A DNA stretch of 10,679 nucleotides from Phycisphaerales bacterium (GCA_007127615.1 SKZB01000215.1:1-10679), one strand, 5' to 3'. Counted from the first letter of the stretch, positions 1 to 8,142 are shown. The notes: a model not told the origin generated them from the sequence alone. Made by a program: numbers and translations.

Positions 1-1
1 C

Positions 2-3000
2 CTGGCGTACCTGCGGGATCTGTGCATTCTTGATTCACCGCCCGAACCGGCATTCGATGAAATCGTGGGGCTGGTCCGAGAACTCTTCGATGTTCCGGTC
101 GTCCTGATCAGTCTGATCGATGAGGATCGCCAGTGGTTCAAGTCATCGGTCGGCCTTGACGTCGGGGAGACCGATCGACGGCTGGCGATCTGCGGTTACA
201 CCATCCTGTCCGATGAGCCCCTGGTGGTGAATGACACGGCGCTGGATGAGCGGTTTGGTGACAACGAGCTTGTGCAGTCATCGGGGATCCGCTTTTATGC
301 CGGCGTGCCGCTGGTGATGTCAGGCGGTCACCGAGTCGGCTCACTCTGCGCGATTGATGACAAGCCGCGGCAGATCAGTGAAAATCAGATTCGGAGTCTT
401 CAGCGGCTGGCGTCCGTCACTTGCAGTCTCATCGAGTCCCGGCTCGCAAACCACCAGTACGAGCAATCACAGTTGGAACTGCGTGCCAACCGTGCGCAGC
501 TCAAAAAGCTCGCGTTGGTTGCGGAAAGAACCAGCAATGCGGCGATCATCACCGACGCCGCCGGTCAGATTGAGTGGGTCAATGAGGGCTTCACACGAAT
601 CACCGGCTACGAACCTCAGGAAGTCATCGGCCGGAAACCCGGTTCCTTTCTCCAGGGACCAGGGACGGATCCGAAGGCCGTGCGACACATGCGAGAAGCG
701 ATCGCGCGCGGTGAGGCGTTTGATGTCGAAGTGCTCAACTACGGCAAGGACGGCCGTGAGTACTGGTTGAGCATCAGTGCGCAGCCGATTCGCGACGACC
801 ACGGAGCGGTCACGAACTTCATTGCCATTGAAAGTGATATTACGGATCGCAAGAACGACGAAGCCGAACTCGCACGGAGCCGCGAGCGCTTTGAGCTGGT
901 CAGCCTCGCCACCAAGGATGTCATCTGGGACTTGAACCTGGAAACCGGAGAGTCGTGGTGGAGTGAGAATCTGCGTGAGAGTTTCGGCTACGAGCCGAAA
1001 GAGACATTCGGCGACGTTGAATGGTGCAAAAACAGAATCCATCCCGAAGATCGCGAGCGCGTGACCCGCACCCTGAATCAGGCGCTGGAGTCCGGTCAGC
1101 GACACTGGAGTGATGAATATCGATTTCTCCGGGCGGACGGCACCTACGCCAACCTGTTTGCGCGCGCCTCAATTATTCGGAATCAGAACGAGGAGCCGAT
1201 CCGAGTCGTCGGCGCGATGGTCGATCTGACCGAGCCCAAGCGAGCGATGGAAAAAATTGCGTTCCAGAAGACGCTGCTGGAGTGCCAGAGCGAAGCATCG
1301 CTCGACGGAATCCTGGTGGTCAACAACGACCGACGTGTCATCAGCTACAACCGACGCTTCGTGGAAATGTGGAATATCAGTACCGATGCGTTGCGCACGA
1401 AGAACGATGAAGTCCTTCTCAAGTCCGTCCTCGATCAGGTTGCCGATCCCGAGGAATTCGTTCGACGCGCCGACGAGATCTACCTGCAGCCCGAGGCGAA
1501 CGTCAAGGACGAAATCGAACTCAGGGACGGCCGTATCTTCGATCGGTACGCCTCACCCGTGAAGTCCGATGACGGCACTCGCTACGGCCGAGTCTGGTTC
1601 TTTCGTGATATCACGGAGGTAAAGCGTTACGCCGAGCAACTCGAGTTGCAGAAGCTCGTGGTGGAAAACTCGAACACGGTGCTCTTTCGATGGAAAGCCG
1701 CGGTCGGCTGGCCGGTGGAGCTGGTGTCTCAGAACATCCGCCAGTTCGGCTACGAGGCCGACGAGTTTCTGCGCCATGAGATTCGATACGATGAAATCAT
1801 TCATCCCCATGACCTGGAACGTGTGGCCGGCGAGGTCATGCATCACAGCGAAGTCGGCGACCATGCATTCGATCAGGAATACCGGATTCGGTGTCGCGAC
1901 GGTTCCATACGCTGGGTCTTCGATCGCACCATGATTGAACGTGATGCATCGGGTCATGTGACGCATTATCAAGGCACCGTGATCGACATCACTGAGCGCA
2001 AGCGTGCGGAAGAACGATTGCGATGTTCACAGCGATTCCTTCAATCCACACTGGATGCCTTGAGCGCCCACATCGCCATCATCGATCGGACGGGAACCAT
2101 CACCGAGGTCAATCGGGCGTGGCGCGATTTTGCCGATCAAAACGGATTGGATCTCGATGGTTACGGCGTCGGCCAGAACTATCTCGAAGCGTGGACCGGT
2201 GATGGGCCATGTTCCGCCGAAGCCCTTGAAGCGGCCAACGGAGCGCGCCGGGTTCTGATCGGCGAACAGGACGCGTTTCAGATTGAGTATCCGTGTCACA
2301 GCCCGAGCGAGGATCGATGGTTCCTGGCGCGGGCCACGCGCTTTGCCACGGAAGGCGCGGTGTACGCGGTATTGGCGCACGAGAACATCACCCAGATCAA
2401 GAAAGCCGAACGCGCTCTGCATCAGGCGAAGGAAGCCGCCGAGGCCGCAAACCGCGCTAAAAGTGAATTCCTTGCCAACATGAGCCACGAGATTCGCACG
2501 CCCATGGCCTCCATCCTCGGTTTCGCCGAGATGCTCCTGGATGGGCAGACCTCTGACGACGACCGGATCGAATATGTCTCCACCATTCGCCGGAACGCGG
2601 AGCATCTGCTGGCGGTGATCAATGACATTCTTGATATCTCGAAGATTGAGTCGGGTCAGATGACCGTCGAGCGGGTGGCGTGTTCGCCGACGGATCTGGT
2701 GTCGGAAGTCCTCTCGCTGCTCAACGTGCGGGCCAAGGAAAAGGAAATCGCTCTCGAGGTCGAGTGCGCTTCGCCCGTTCCGTCCACGATCCATTCGGAT
2801 CCGACGCGGTTGCGACAGATTCTCATGAACCTGATCGGCAACGCGATCAAGTTCACCGACGAAGGTTCGGTTCGCATCGTGCTCAGCAGTGAGACTTCAG
2901 ATGATGATCACCTGGTTCTGCAGATCGACATCATTGACACCGGGATTGGTCTCAGCCGGGAGCAGATTCACAAACTGTTTCGTCCCTTTACGCAGGCGGA

Positions 3001-3640
3001 TACCTCAACACGCCGCCGCTTTGGCGGCACCGGACTCGGCCTGGCGATCTCCAAGCGACTGGCGGAGATTCTGGACGGCACCATTGAGGTCGAGAGCACG
3101 GTCGGCGAGGGAAGCTGCTTTTCGGTTCGGATCAACCTGGACGGGGACGATGTCGGGCCGATGGTCGATTCGTTTGTCGTCAAGGAAATGTCTTCAGAGA
3201 AGAATTCGCATGCCTCACCGGCGCCGCCAGTCCACGTCACGCCGGGTCTGCGCGTCCTTCTGGCGGAAGACGGACAGGACAATCAGCGTCTGATCGGTCA
3301 GTTTCTGAAGATGCTCGGCGCGATTCCCACCATCGCGGAGAACGGACATCGTGCCTGCGAATTGGCGCTGAGAGCGCAGGAAAGCGGCCGCCCGTACGAT
3401 TTGATCCTCATGGACATGCAGATGCCGGTTCTGGACGGCTACAGCGCGACGCGACAACTGCGTCAGTCCGGATACGCCGGAAAGATCCTCGCGCTGACCG
3501 CGCATGCCATGCAGGGTGATCGAGAGAAATGTATTCGCGCCGGGTGTGATGACTACCTGACCAAACCGATTACTCGAGAGCGGTTGGCCAGGGCCATGGC
3601 GACCTGGGCTTGCGCTCGATCACTTGCGGAAGGTGAATAG
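2..3640 (+). CDS. Soluble hybrid sensor histidine kinase, GAF-5xPAS-HisKA-HATPase-REC (5' end outside window)
   Basis: The reading frame is open from base 2, and the first residues (LCILDSPPEPAFDEIV) are the usual opening of a GAF sensor domain, so the gene starts upstream; the GTG at 65 is an internal codon. Numbering from that GTG: GAF to about 125; PAS domains at about 146-266, 276-393, 404-522, 527-647 and 655-782, most ending in the DIT(D/E)RK-type linker; HisKA with phospho-acceptor His808 in SHEIRTP; HATPase with N922, D958 (DTGIGL) and the GGTGLGL box at 987; a linker; then a receiver domain with E1068/D1069, phospho-acceptor Asp1117 and Lys1167. No transmembrane segment or HPt domain is visible, so it is probably a cytoplasmic kinase that integrates several signals and phosphorylates its own receiver. 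The ligands cannot be read from sequence. It is followed after 15 bases by a second hybrid kinase with a paralogous core. Family and domain order are clear; the regulated process is unknown. Confidence 0.95.
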   Translation: MAYLRDLCILDSPPEPAFDEIVGLVRELFDVPVVLISLIDEDRQWFKSSVGLDVGETDRRLAICGYTILSDEPLVVNDTALDERFGDNELVQSSGIRFYAGVPLVMSGGHRVGSLCAIDDKPRQISENQIRSLQRLASVTCSLIESRLANHQYEQSQLELRANRAQLKKLALVAERTSNAAIITDAAGQIEWVNEGFTRITGYEPQEVIGRKPGSFLQGPGTDPKAVRHMREAIARGEAFDVEVLNYGKDGREYWLSISAQPIRDDHGAVTNFIAIESDITDRKNDEAELARSRERFELVSLATKDVIWDLNLETGESWWSENLRESFGYEPKETFGDVEWCKNRIHPEDRERVTRTLNQALESGQRHWSDEYRFLRADGTYANLFARASIIRNQNEEPIRVVGAMVDLTEPKRAMEKIAFQKTLLECQSEASLDGILVVNNDRRVISYNRRFVEMWNISTDALRTKNDEVLLKSVLDQVADPEEFVRRADEIYLQPEANVKDEIELRDGRIFDRYASPVKSDDGTRYGRVWFFRDITEVKRYAEQLELQKLVVENSNTVLFRWKAAVGWPVELVSQNIRQFGYEADEFLRHEIRYDEIIHPHDLERVAGEVMHHSEVGDHAFDQEYRIRCRDGSIRWVFDRTMIERDASGHVTHYQGTVIDITERKRAEERLRCSQRFLQSTLDALSAHIAIIDRTGTITEVNRAWRDFADQNGLDLDGYGVGQNYLEAWTGDGPCSAEALEAANGARRVLIGEQDAFQIEYPCHSPSEDRWFLARATRFATEGAVYAVLAHENITQIKKAERALHQAKEAAEAANRAKSEFLANMSHEIRTPMASILGFAEMLLDGQTSDDDRIEYVSTIRRNAEHLLAVINDILDISKIESGQMTVERVACSPTDLVSEVLSLLNVRAKEKEIALEVECASPVPSTIHSDPTRLRQILMNLIGNAIKFTDEGSVRIVLSSETSDDDHLVLQIDIIDTGIGLSREQIHKLFRPFTQADTSTRRRFGGTGLGLAISKRLAEILDGTIEVESTVGEGSCFSVRINLDGDDVGPMVDSFVVKEMSSEKNSHASPAPPVHVTPGLRVLLAEDGQDNQRLIGQFLKMLGAIPTIAENGHRACELALRAQESGRPYDLILMDMQMPVLDGYSATRQLRQSGYAGKILALTAHAMQGDREKCIRAGCDDYLTKPITRERLARAMATWACARSLAEGE

Positions 3641-3647
3641 GAGGGGA
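3640..3647 (+). promoter_or_regulatory. Shine-Dalgarno site of the second kinase gene
   Basis: The run GGAGGGG begins on the last base of the upstream stop codon and lies 8 bases before GTG 3656. It supports that GTG as the start of the downstream kinase and suggests that both genes are read from one mRNA. Confidence 0.7.
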
Positions 3648-3655
3648 CGCTCGTC

Positions 3656-5617
3656 GTGGATCGCCGTCAGTCTGCCCGTCCAATTGCTCGAAGTTGGCCG
3701 TCCACTTCAGCGTGGCGGGTGTGGCCGATCGTTCTCGTCATCACGGCGATCTTTGGCGTGCTGGCGTTGGGATCGGGCGGCTTCGACCGCTGGCTCGGAC
3801 TCGCGCCGTGCTGCGATCTTGAGGGATGCGAGGGCCTCCCGCCGGAAGAAATGGGGCCGGTCCGCCAGGGACTGGCGGCGGTGGCCTCGTCCGTTTCGTT
3901 CCGGGATTGGGACTTCTTCACCAACTACGGCGCGTACTACCCGCACACGCACTGTATTCGCTCCGAAGAAGGGCAGACCGACTGGATCTGGGTGGGCATC
4001 CTGATCGCGGTGAACCTCGCGGTGATCTTCGGGTACCTGCGGATCTTTCTCTTCTGGCGGCGAAGCTATCTGGCCGAAGAGGTCAAGGACCGCAACACGA
4101 AGCTGATGGACATGGCGTACATCTTTCTCTGGTGCGCCGTCTGCGGTTACCTGATGTTCATCGTCACATTCTTCTGGCCGGCGTATCGCCTGCTGGCGGT
4201 GCTGATGTTCATTCTGACGATCTTCACCTGGCGATTCAACTCGAATCTCGGCGAGTTGCGGGTTTCACTATCCGCGAAACGATTGAAACGTGAGCTTGAG
4301 GAGTCGCTCCTTGCCCGTAACGAAGAACTCGAGTGTGAGGTGGCCGCACGTACCGCGGAACTGGACGTCGCGCGCCGGGAAGCGGAGCAGGCCAACCGGG
4401 CCAAGAGTGAATTCCTGGCCAACATGAGCCACGAGATTCGGACTCCGATGACCGCCATCATCGGGTATGCGGATCTGCTGCTGACCGATGCCGGCGAGAC
4501 GCCGCGGTGCATCGGCCATGCGAAGACCATTCGCCGGAACGGCGATCATCTGATGGCAATCGTCAACGACATTCTTGATCTCTCACGAATCGAGGCCGGC
4601 CGCGTTCGTCTGGAATCCGTCGAGTGCTCGATTGTGGAAATCGTTCGGGACGTCTTCAAGTTGCTCGCGCCGATCGCGAAGCAGAAACGGGTCGACCTGC
4701 GCTGCGGCTACCGCAACCCGATCCCCGAAAGTTTTCGGTCGGATCCGGTGCGGATTCGGCAGATTCTGATGAATCTCATCGGCAATGCGATCAAGTTTAC
4801 CGACCACGGCACGGTCACCTGTACGGTCGATTGCGCCGGTTCGCCGGGTGACCGAGTTCGGACCTTGTCGATTGCGGTTGAGGACACCGGGGTCGGCATA
4901 TCGCCGACCGCACTCGAGGGTCTTTTCGAACCGTTCCGGCAGGCCGACAGCTCAACGACAAGGCGGTTCGGCGGAACGGGGTTGGGCCTTGCGATTTCGC
5001 GTCGTCTGGCGCGCATGCTCGAGGGTGATATTGCGGTTGAAAGCGAGCCCGGTCGAGGTTCCCGTTTCACGCTGAAGATTCCTGTGGAAACGTTGGATGG
5101 AGCCGTGGAAACGCTTCCCGAAGATCTTCGGGCGGAACTCATCTCCGAAACGCCGGAATCCGGCCGATCCGCGGAGCCGGTCGCCGACGCCCTCTCCGGT
5201 TGCCGGCTCCTGCTCGCAGAAGATGGCCCGGACAACCAGCGATTGATCAAGCGGTTGCTGGAGATGGCGGACGCCACGGTTGATCTGGTCGGAAACGGCA
5301 AAGAGGCGTGTGAGGCGGCCAATGAAGCGGGCCGGTCGGGACGAGCATTCGATGTCATTCTGATGGACATGCAGATGCCGGTCATGGACGGATACGCCGC
5401 CACCCGGGCGCTGCGGCGATCAGGGTATACCGGCGCGATCATCGCTCTGACCGCAAACGCCATGAAGGGCGATGAAGATCGGTGCCGGGCGGCGGGTTGT
5501 GATGACTACCTCACGAAGCCCGTGGATCGCAATCGATTGATTTCCGTCGTGCGGGACGCAGCGGTGCGCGGAAGACGGGATCAAGCCGGCGGCAACTCAA
5601 CGGACCAGGCCGCCTGA
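3656..5617 (+). CDS. Membrane-bound hybrid sensor histidine kinase, 4 TM-HisKA-HATPase-REC
   Basis: This 653-residue protein begins at a GTG with a good Shine-Dalgarno site. Hydrophobic segments at about 22-40, 110-133, 154-174 and 177-193 predict four membrane passes. Between the first two lies a loop of about 70 residues, probably extracytoplasmic, with Cys52, Cys53, Cys58 and an HTHC motif ending at Cys100. A charged, probably coiled-coil linker (about 200-250) leads to HisKA with phospho-acceptor His259, HATPase (N373, D410 in EDTGVGI, GGTGLGL from 439) and a C-terminal receiver with phospho-acceptor Asp571 and Lys621. The protein should autophosphorylate on His259 and pass the phosphate to Asp571; no HPt or output domain is present. 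The HisKA and REC regions closely match the upstream kinase, even at DNA level around AGTGAATTCCT and GATGACTACCT, which points to duplication. The 3' end is 18 bases from a convergent gene, with no clear terminator between them. The signal sensed is unknown; the cysteine loop is the obvious candidate. Confidence 0.95.
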   Translation: MDRRQSARPIARSWPSTSAWRVWPIVLVITAIFGVLALGSGGFDRWLGLAPCCDLEGCEGLPPEEMGPVRQGLAAVASSVSFRDWDFFTNYGAYYPHTHCIRSEEGQTDWIWVGILIAVNLAVIFGYLRIFLFWRRSYLAEEVKDRNTKLMDMAYIFLWCAVCGYLMFIVTFFWPAYRLLAVLMFILTIFTWRFNSNLGELRVSLSAKRLKRELEESLLARNEELECEVAARTAELDVARREAEQANRAKSEFLANMSHEIRTPMTAIIGYADLLLTDAGETPRCIGHAKTIRRNGDHLMAIVNDILDLSRIEAGRVRLESVECSIVEIVRDVFKLLAPIAKQKRVDLRCGYRNPIPESFRSDPVRIRQILMNLIGNAIKFTDHGTVTCTVDCAGSPGDRVRTLSIAVEDTGVGISPTALEGLFEPFRQADSSTTRRFGGTGLGLAISRRLARMLEGDIAVESEPGRGSRFTLKIPVETLDGAVETLPEDLRAELISETPESGRSAEPVADALSGCRLLLAEDGPDNQRLIKRLLEMADATVDLVGNGKEACEAANEAGRSGRAFDVILMDMQMPVMDGYAATRALRRSGYTGAIIALTANAMKGDEDRCRAAGCDDYLTKPVDRNRLISVVRDAAVRGRRDQAGGNSTDQAA

Positions 5618-5635
5618 TGACTGATCGCCGGGGCT

Positions 5636-6772
5636 TCAGTACCCGAAGAGATTGGTCTCGGCGAACATGCCTTTCTCTTCGAAATAGCTGAGCGCTTCGT
5701 CCACGGTCTTGAAGATCTTCGTCGCCGTTTCGGTAATGAACGGGCTGGGATGCTTCTTCGGCTTCCAGACGACGTAGACCTCCTTGGTGTGCTCCCAGGC
5801 GTGCTGAAGTTCGCGCTCCACGCCGCTGGAGAGTCCGGGCGTGCCGCCGGGCAGTTCCGGCACGAGCGAACAGATCATGTCCGCCTGGTCGATCAGCTTG
5901 AAGTCGCGCATGTAAATCTGACCGTCAATGTCGCCGGCAATGTCGAGCACCTCGCGCACGGAGACGCGCATCGGTTCGTTGCCCGACTTTTTCCCGCCGA
6001 AGGAATGCGGTTCGACTTCGATCCAATCCTTGGCTTCCCGCGAGGCCTGAATCGCGCGTTCGAGCAGCAGCTTTTCATCGACATCGCCCGGATCAAAGGC
6101 GATGAAGTGTTTCGCCAGCTCCGCCCGAAAGTGATCGATCTCCGCCAGCACATCCGGCATGTCGACGACATGACTCATGGGAAAACTGGGGTAGACCTTT
6201 TTCATCTCCGGTCGGGTAATCATCCGCCAACAGGTCTCAACCGTGTCGGACTGCCGGCCCCGGCTGAGAATGTAGAAGGCGTTCTGGCATTCCAGCGCCT
6301 GCGCGAGCAGTTCCGTGGCGAGAATTTCTTCCTCGCGCCACACCATGCAGTCTTTCAACGTGGCATCGATTTCGTGCTCCGCGTGCAGTCGGTGGTGGAC
6401 CATCTCGATATTGTCCACCAGGCAGATCAGCATGTCCGGCTTGAGTTTCCGCATCAGGTCGAAATCAAACGCCGGGAACAGACCGTGCCGCCACCGGAAG
6501 GTGGCGTGGGTGTTGACCATGATATTGGGATGTTCTTCCGGCGGGCTGGTCTCGGCGATGATGTCCCGGAAAGCCGCGCGGCGAAGGGTGGACAATCGAC
6601 TGAGCGGCAGATCGAGAATCCGCCCCGGGCGCACATCGGGAGCTTCGCGATACATGAGATCGCCGAGGTGAAAGACCTCGATGTTCCCGCCGCGCTCCCC
6701 CGCCAGCTTCCGGACTGAATCGAGGTACGGCTTTTTGTCCATTCCGATCTGGCCCGTCACAACGGCTCGCAT
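5636..6772 (-). CDS. Putative two-domain nucleotide protein: adenylate kinase-like N-terminus with degenerate P-loop, nucleoside deoxyribosyltransferase-like C-terminus
   Basis: The protein has 378 residues from the ATG at 6772, chosen because GGAG lies 7 bases upstream and because the P-loop-like strand then starts at residue 2. The N-terminal part (MRAVVTGQIGMDKKPYL) is laid out like a P-loop, but its loop reads GQIGMDKK, with Lys and no following Ser/Thr. Later segments, VFHLGDLMY (33-41), NIMVNTHATFRWRHGLFPAFD (83-103) and LKPDMLICLVD (110-120), resemble the order of elements in archaeal-type adenylate kinases. The C-terminal part, IYMRDFKLIDQADMICSLVPE (286-306) followed by GLSSGVERELQHAWE (313-327) and VYVVW, resembles the nucleoside 2-deoxyribosyltransferase fold, where a Glu in the second motif is catalytic (here Glu319 or Glu321). 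I see no signal peptide or membrane segment, so it is probably cytosolic. It converges on the kinase pair and is divergent from the ferritin-like gene. The coding call is firm; both domain assignments come from motif memory, and the substrate is unknown. Confidence 0.6.
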   Translation of the reverse strand: MRAVVTGQIGMDKKPYLDSVRKLAGERGGNIEVFHLGDLMYREAPDVRPGRILDLPLSRLSTLRRAAFRDIIAETSPPEEHPNIMVNTHATFRWRHGLFPAFDFDLMRKLKPDMLICLVDNIEMVHHRLHAEHEIDATLKDCMVWREEEILATELLAQALECQNAFYILSRGRQSDTVETCWRMITRPEMKKVYPSFPMSHVVDMPDVLAEIDHFRAELAKHFIAFDPGDVDEKLLLERAIQASREAKDWIEVEPHSFGGKKSGNEPMRVSVREVLDIAGDIDGQIYMRDFKLIDQADMICSLVPELPGGTPGLSSGVERELQHAWEHTKEVYVVWKPKKHPSPFITETATKIFKTVDEALSYFEEKGMFAETNLFGY

Positions 6773-6779
6773 GGTTCTG

Positions 6780-6783
6780 CTCC
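6780..6783 (-). promoter_or_regulatory. Shine-Dalgarno site that decides the start at 6772
   Basis: On the minus strand GGAG is followed by 7 bases and then ATG. The longer alternative, a TTG at 6844 that would add 24 residues, has no comparable site, so the ATG is preferred. Confidence 0.6.
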
Positions 6784-6892
6784 AAAGCTCCCGGTCACTC
6801 TGATCGAGGTGACTTGGGTAAAGACCGGCGAAGTATACGAACAAACCGGCAAAGCGAAGCGCCTACAATACTGCGGATTGTGTAAGGATTGA

Positions 6893-6908
6893 AGTCGTGC
6901 GAACGACT
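6893..6908. promoter_or_regulatory. Inverted repeat AGTCGT-GCGA-ACGACT upstream of the ferritin-like gene
   Basis: A perfect 6-base inverted repeat with a 4-base spacer lies 40 bases before the ferritin-like start codon, in the 176-base divergent intergenic region. It could be an operator half-site pair or a short RNA hairpin in the leader. A T6 run begins about a dozen bases after it, too far to make a typical terminator. No known iron- or peroxide-regulator consensus is recognised. The rest of the intergenic region holds a TACAAT hexamer at 6864-6869 that could be a -10 element, but no matching -35. Confidence 0.3.
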
Positions 6909-6948
6909 CGTTCAGCGTTTTTTCGATTCAACCACACGGTATTGAGCC

Positions 6949-7416
6949 ATGACCGACCAGAACAACAAGATCATTGATCTCCTCATCAAGAGCTACAACT
7001 CTGAAATCGAAACCGTCATGAACTACCTGGCCAATTCGGTCAATCTCGAGGGGGTTCGGGCGGAACACATCAAGGAATCGCTCTCCGCCGATATCACCGA
7101 GGAACTCGGGCACGCGCAGAAGCTCGCCAGACGCATTCACACCCTCGGCGGCATCGTGCCTGCGTCACAGAGTCTGGCGTGGAAGCAGAACGATCTGCAG
7201 GAAAGGGCCGAGACGACCGATGTGGTCAGCGTCATCCGGGGGGTGATCAAGGCGGAAGAAGACGCCATCGCCGGCTACAACGAAATCATTCGCGAAACCG
7301 ATGGCAAGGACTTCGTGACGCAGGATCTCGCGATCGAATTGCTCTCGGATGAAGAGGACCACCGCCGCGAGTTTCTCGGCTTCCTCAAGGAGTACGATCA
7401 GAAAGCCGGTTCATGA
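6949..7416 (+). CDS. Bacterioferritin-like diiron protein
   Basis: This 155-residue protein is nearly all helical and has the four-helix ferritin pattern: Glu19 in helix A, an ExxH pair in helix B (Glu52, His55), Glu103/Glu104 in helix C (KAEEDAIAGY) and a second ExxH in helix D (Glu135, His138). These are the expected diiron ligands, so oxidation of Fe(II) and iron storage, or protection from oxidative damage, are the likely roles. The length matches bacterioferritins (about 155-160 residues). At the position of the haem-ligating Met of E. coli Bfr, between the ExxH residues, I read Leu53, so haem binding is doubtful. The ATG has only a weak upstream GAG. The gene stands alone on its strand, and its stop codon overlaps the end of the convergent isomerase gene. 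Membership of the ferritin superfamily is firm; the choice between bacterioferritin, Dps-like and other ferritin-like subfamilies is not. Confidence 0.88.
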   Translation: MTDQNNKIIDLLIKSYNSEIETVMNYLANSVNLEGVRAEHIKESLSADITEELGHAQKLARRIHTLGGIVPASQSLAWKQNDLQERAETTDVVSVIRGVIKAEEDAIAGYNEIIRETDGKDFVTQDLAIELLSDEEDHRREFLGFLKEYDQKAGS

Positions 7417-7427
7417 TCCTGAACCGG
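7406..7427. terminator. Hairpin spanning both stop codons of a convergent gene pair
   Basis: CCGGTTCA, a 6-base loop TGATCC, then TGAACCGG form a perfect 8-base stem across the 3' overlap of the ferritin-like and isomerase genes. No U-tract follows on either strand, so it is not a classical intrinsic terminator. It may slow converging polymerases or protect 3' ends. Confidence 0.4.
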
Positions 7428-8142
7428 GCGCGGCCGGCTCCTGAGCCGGCTCGCCCTCTTCATCTTCTTCATCCTGATCGCCCGCGATTCTCTTCGCCTC
7501 CGCCGCGGAAATCTCCTTGACGCGCTTCATCACGACCGGCGTGCGCGGGACATCGGGGTGTCCCCGCATCGTTTGCGTGGGCACCTCGCGAATCTCATCG
7601 ACCACCTCCATGCCGTGAATCACCCGGCCGAAGACGGCATACGCAGCGTTGCCCGACATCGGCCGATCAAGCTGCGGGTTATCCGTGACGTTGATGTAGA
7701 ATTGGCTGGTGGCGGAGTCCGGGTCGCTCGTGCGCGCCATGGCCAGCGTCCCGCGCTCGTTCTTCAGTCCGTTGCGCCACTCGTTGACAATCGGCGCACG
7801 CGTCGGTTTCTGCTGCATGTCCTCGGTGAACCCGCCGCCCTGAATCATGAAGTGCGAGATCACGCGGTGGAAGATCGTGTCGTTGTAGAAATCGTCGTTG
7901 GCGTACTGCAGGAAGTTCTCGACGGTAATCGGCGCCTTCTCGCGGTTGAGCTCAGCGATCATGACGCCATGGTTCGTCTCGATCTTGACGTACGCCGGCG
8001 CGGCGTCGTTCTTCGCTGCCTCGCCGCTTTCGGATTCGTCATCGGCACCGACGCTTCCGATCAAAGCGAACCAGAGCGTCACCAGCACGAAGAGACGCGC
8101 TGAGAGATTGAACAATCCGCGGGTGGAATCGGTCGCCGACAT
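7411..8142 (-). CDS. Exported cyclophilin-type peptidyl-prolyl cis-trans isomerase
   Basis: The 243-residue protein has a signal peptide (hydrophobic core at about 15-31, possible cleavage after SVGA at residue 33), then an acidic linker and a cyclophilin domain from about 50 to 210. The active-site series is present: FHRVISHFMIQGGG gives Arg93, Phe98 and Gln101, GTLAMAR follows, and SQFYINV gives Phe148. The human CypA Trp and His positions appear as Leu158 and Tyr168, as is usual in bacterial PpiA/PpiB proteins. It should speed cis-trans isomerisation of X-Pro bonds and help proteins fold outside the cytoplasm. The C-terminus ends in a disordered acidic and proline/alanine tail (about 222-243), which is outside the enzyme fold. 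Its stop codon TGA is the reverse complement of the ferritin gene's last sense codon. It lies 94 bases downstream of the radical SAM gene on the same strand, with a possible promoter of its own. I give no symbol because ppiA and ppiB cannot be told apart safely. Confidence 0.93.
   Translation of the reverse strand: MSATDSTRGLFNLSARLFVLVTLWFALIGSVGADDESESGEAAKNDAAPAYVKIETNHGVMIAELNREKAPITVENFLQYANDDFYNDTIFHRVISHFMIQGGGFTEDMQQKPTRAPIVNEWRNGLKNERGTLAMARTSDPDSATSQFYINVTDNPQLDRPMSGNAAYAVFGRVIHGMEVVDEIREVPTQTMRGHPDVPRTPVVMKRVKEISAAEAKRIAGDQDEEDEEGEPAQEPAAPGSGS
7433..7450. terminator. Second hairpin at the convergent junction
   Basis: GCCGGCT, loop CCTG, AGCCGGC forms a GC-rich 7-base stem 5 bases after the first hairpin, inside the codons for the isomerase's proline/alanine tail. 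On the + strand it lies just beyond the ferritin stop codon. It has no U-tract, so termination is only a possibility; the repeat may simply reflect the coding of the tail. Confidence 0.3.

Noticed and set aside
2027..2794. A 255-codon open frame on the - strand inside the first kinase
   Set aside because: It lies antisense to the last PAS domain, HisKA and the start of the HATPase domain and has no motifs of its own.
5588..5614. GGCGGC...GCCGCC inverted repeat at the end of the second kinase gene as a terminator
   Set aside because: It has a 6-base stem with a 15-base loop, lies within the coding region and has no U-tract.
5750..6718. A 322-codon open frame on the + strand opposite the two-domain nucleotide protein
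   Set aside because: It is arginine- and histidine-rich with no recognisable motif and lies antisense to a frame with clear motifs and a Shine-Dalgarno site; it looks like a by-product of GC-rich codon use.
6773..6844. A 24-residue N-terminal extension of the two-domain protein from TTG
   Set aside because: It has no Shine-Dalgarno site, and the P-loop strand begins right after the ATG at 6772, which has GGAG at good spacing.
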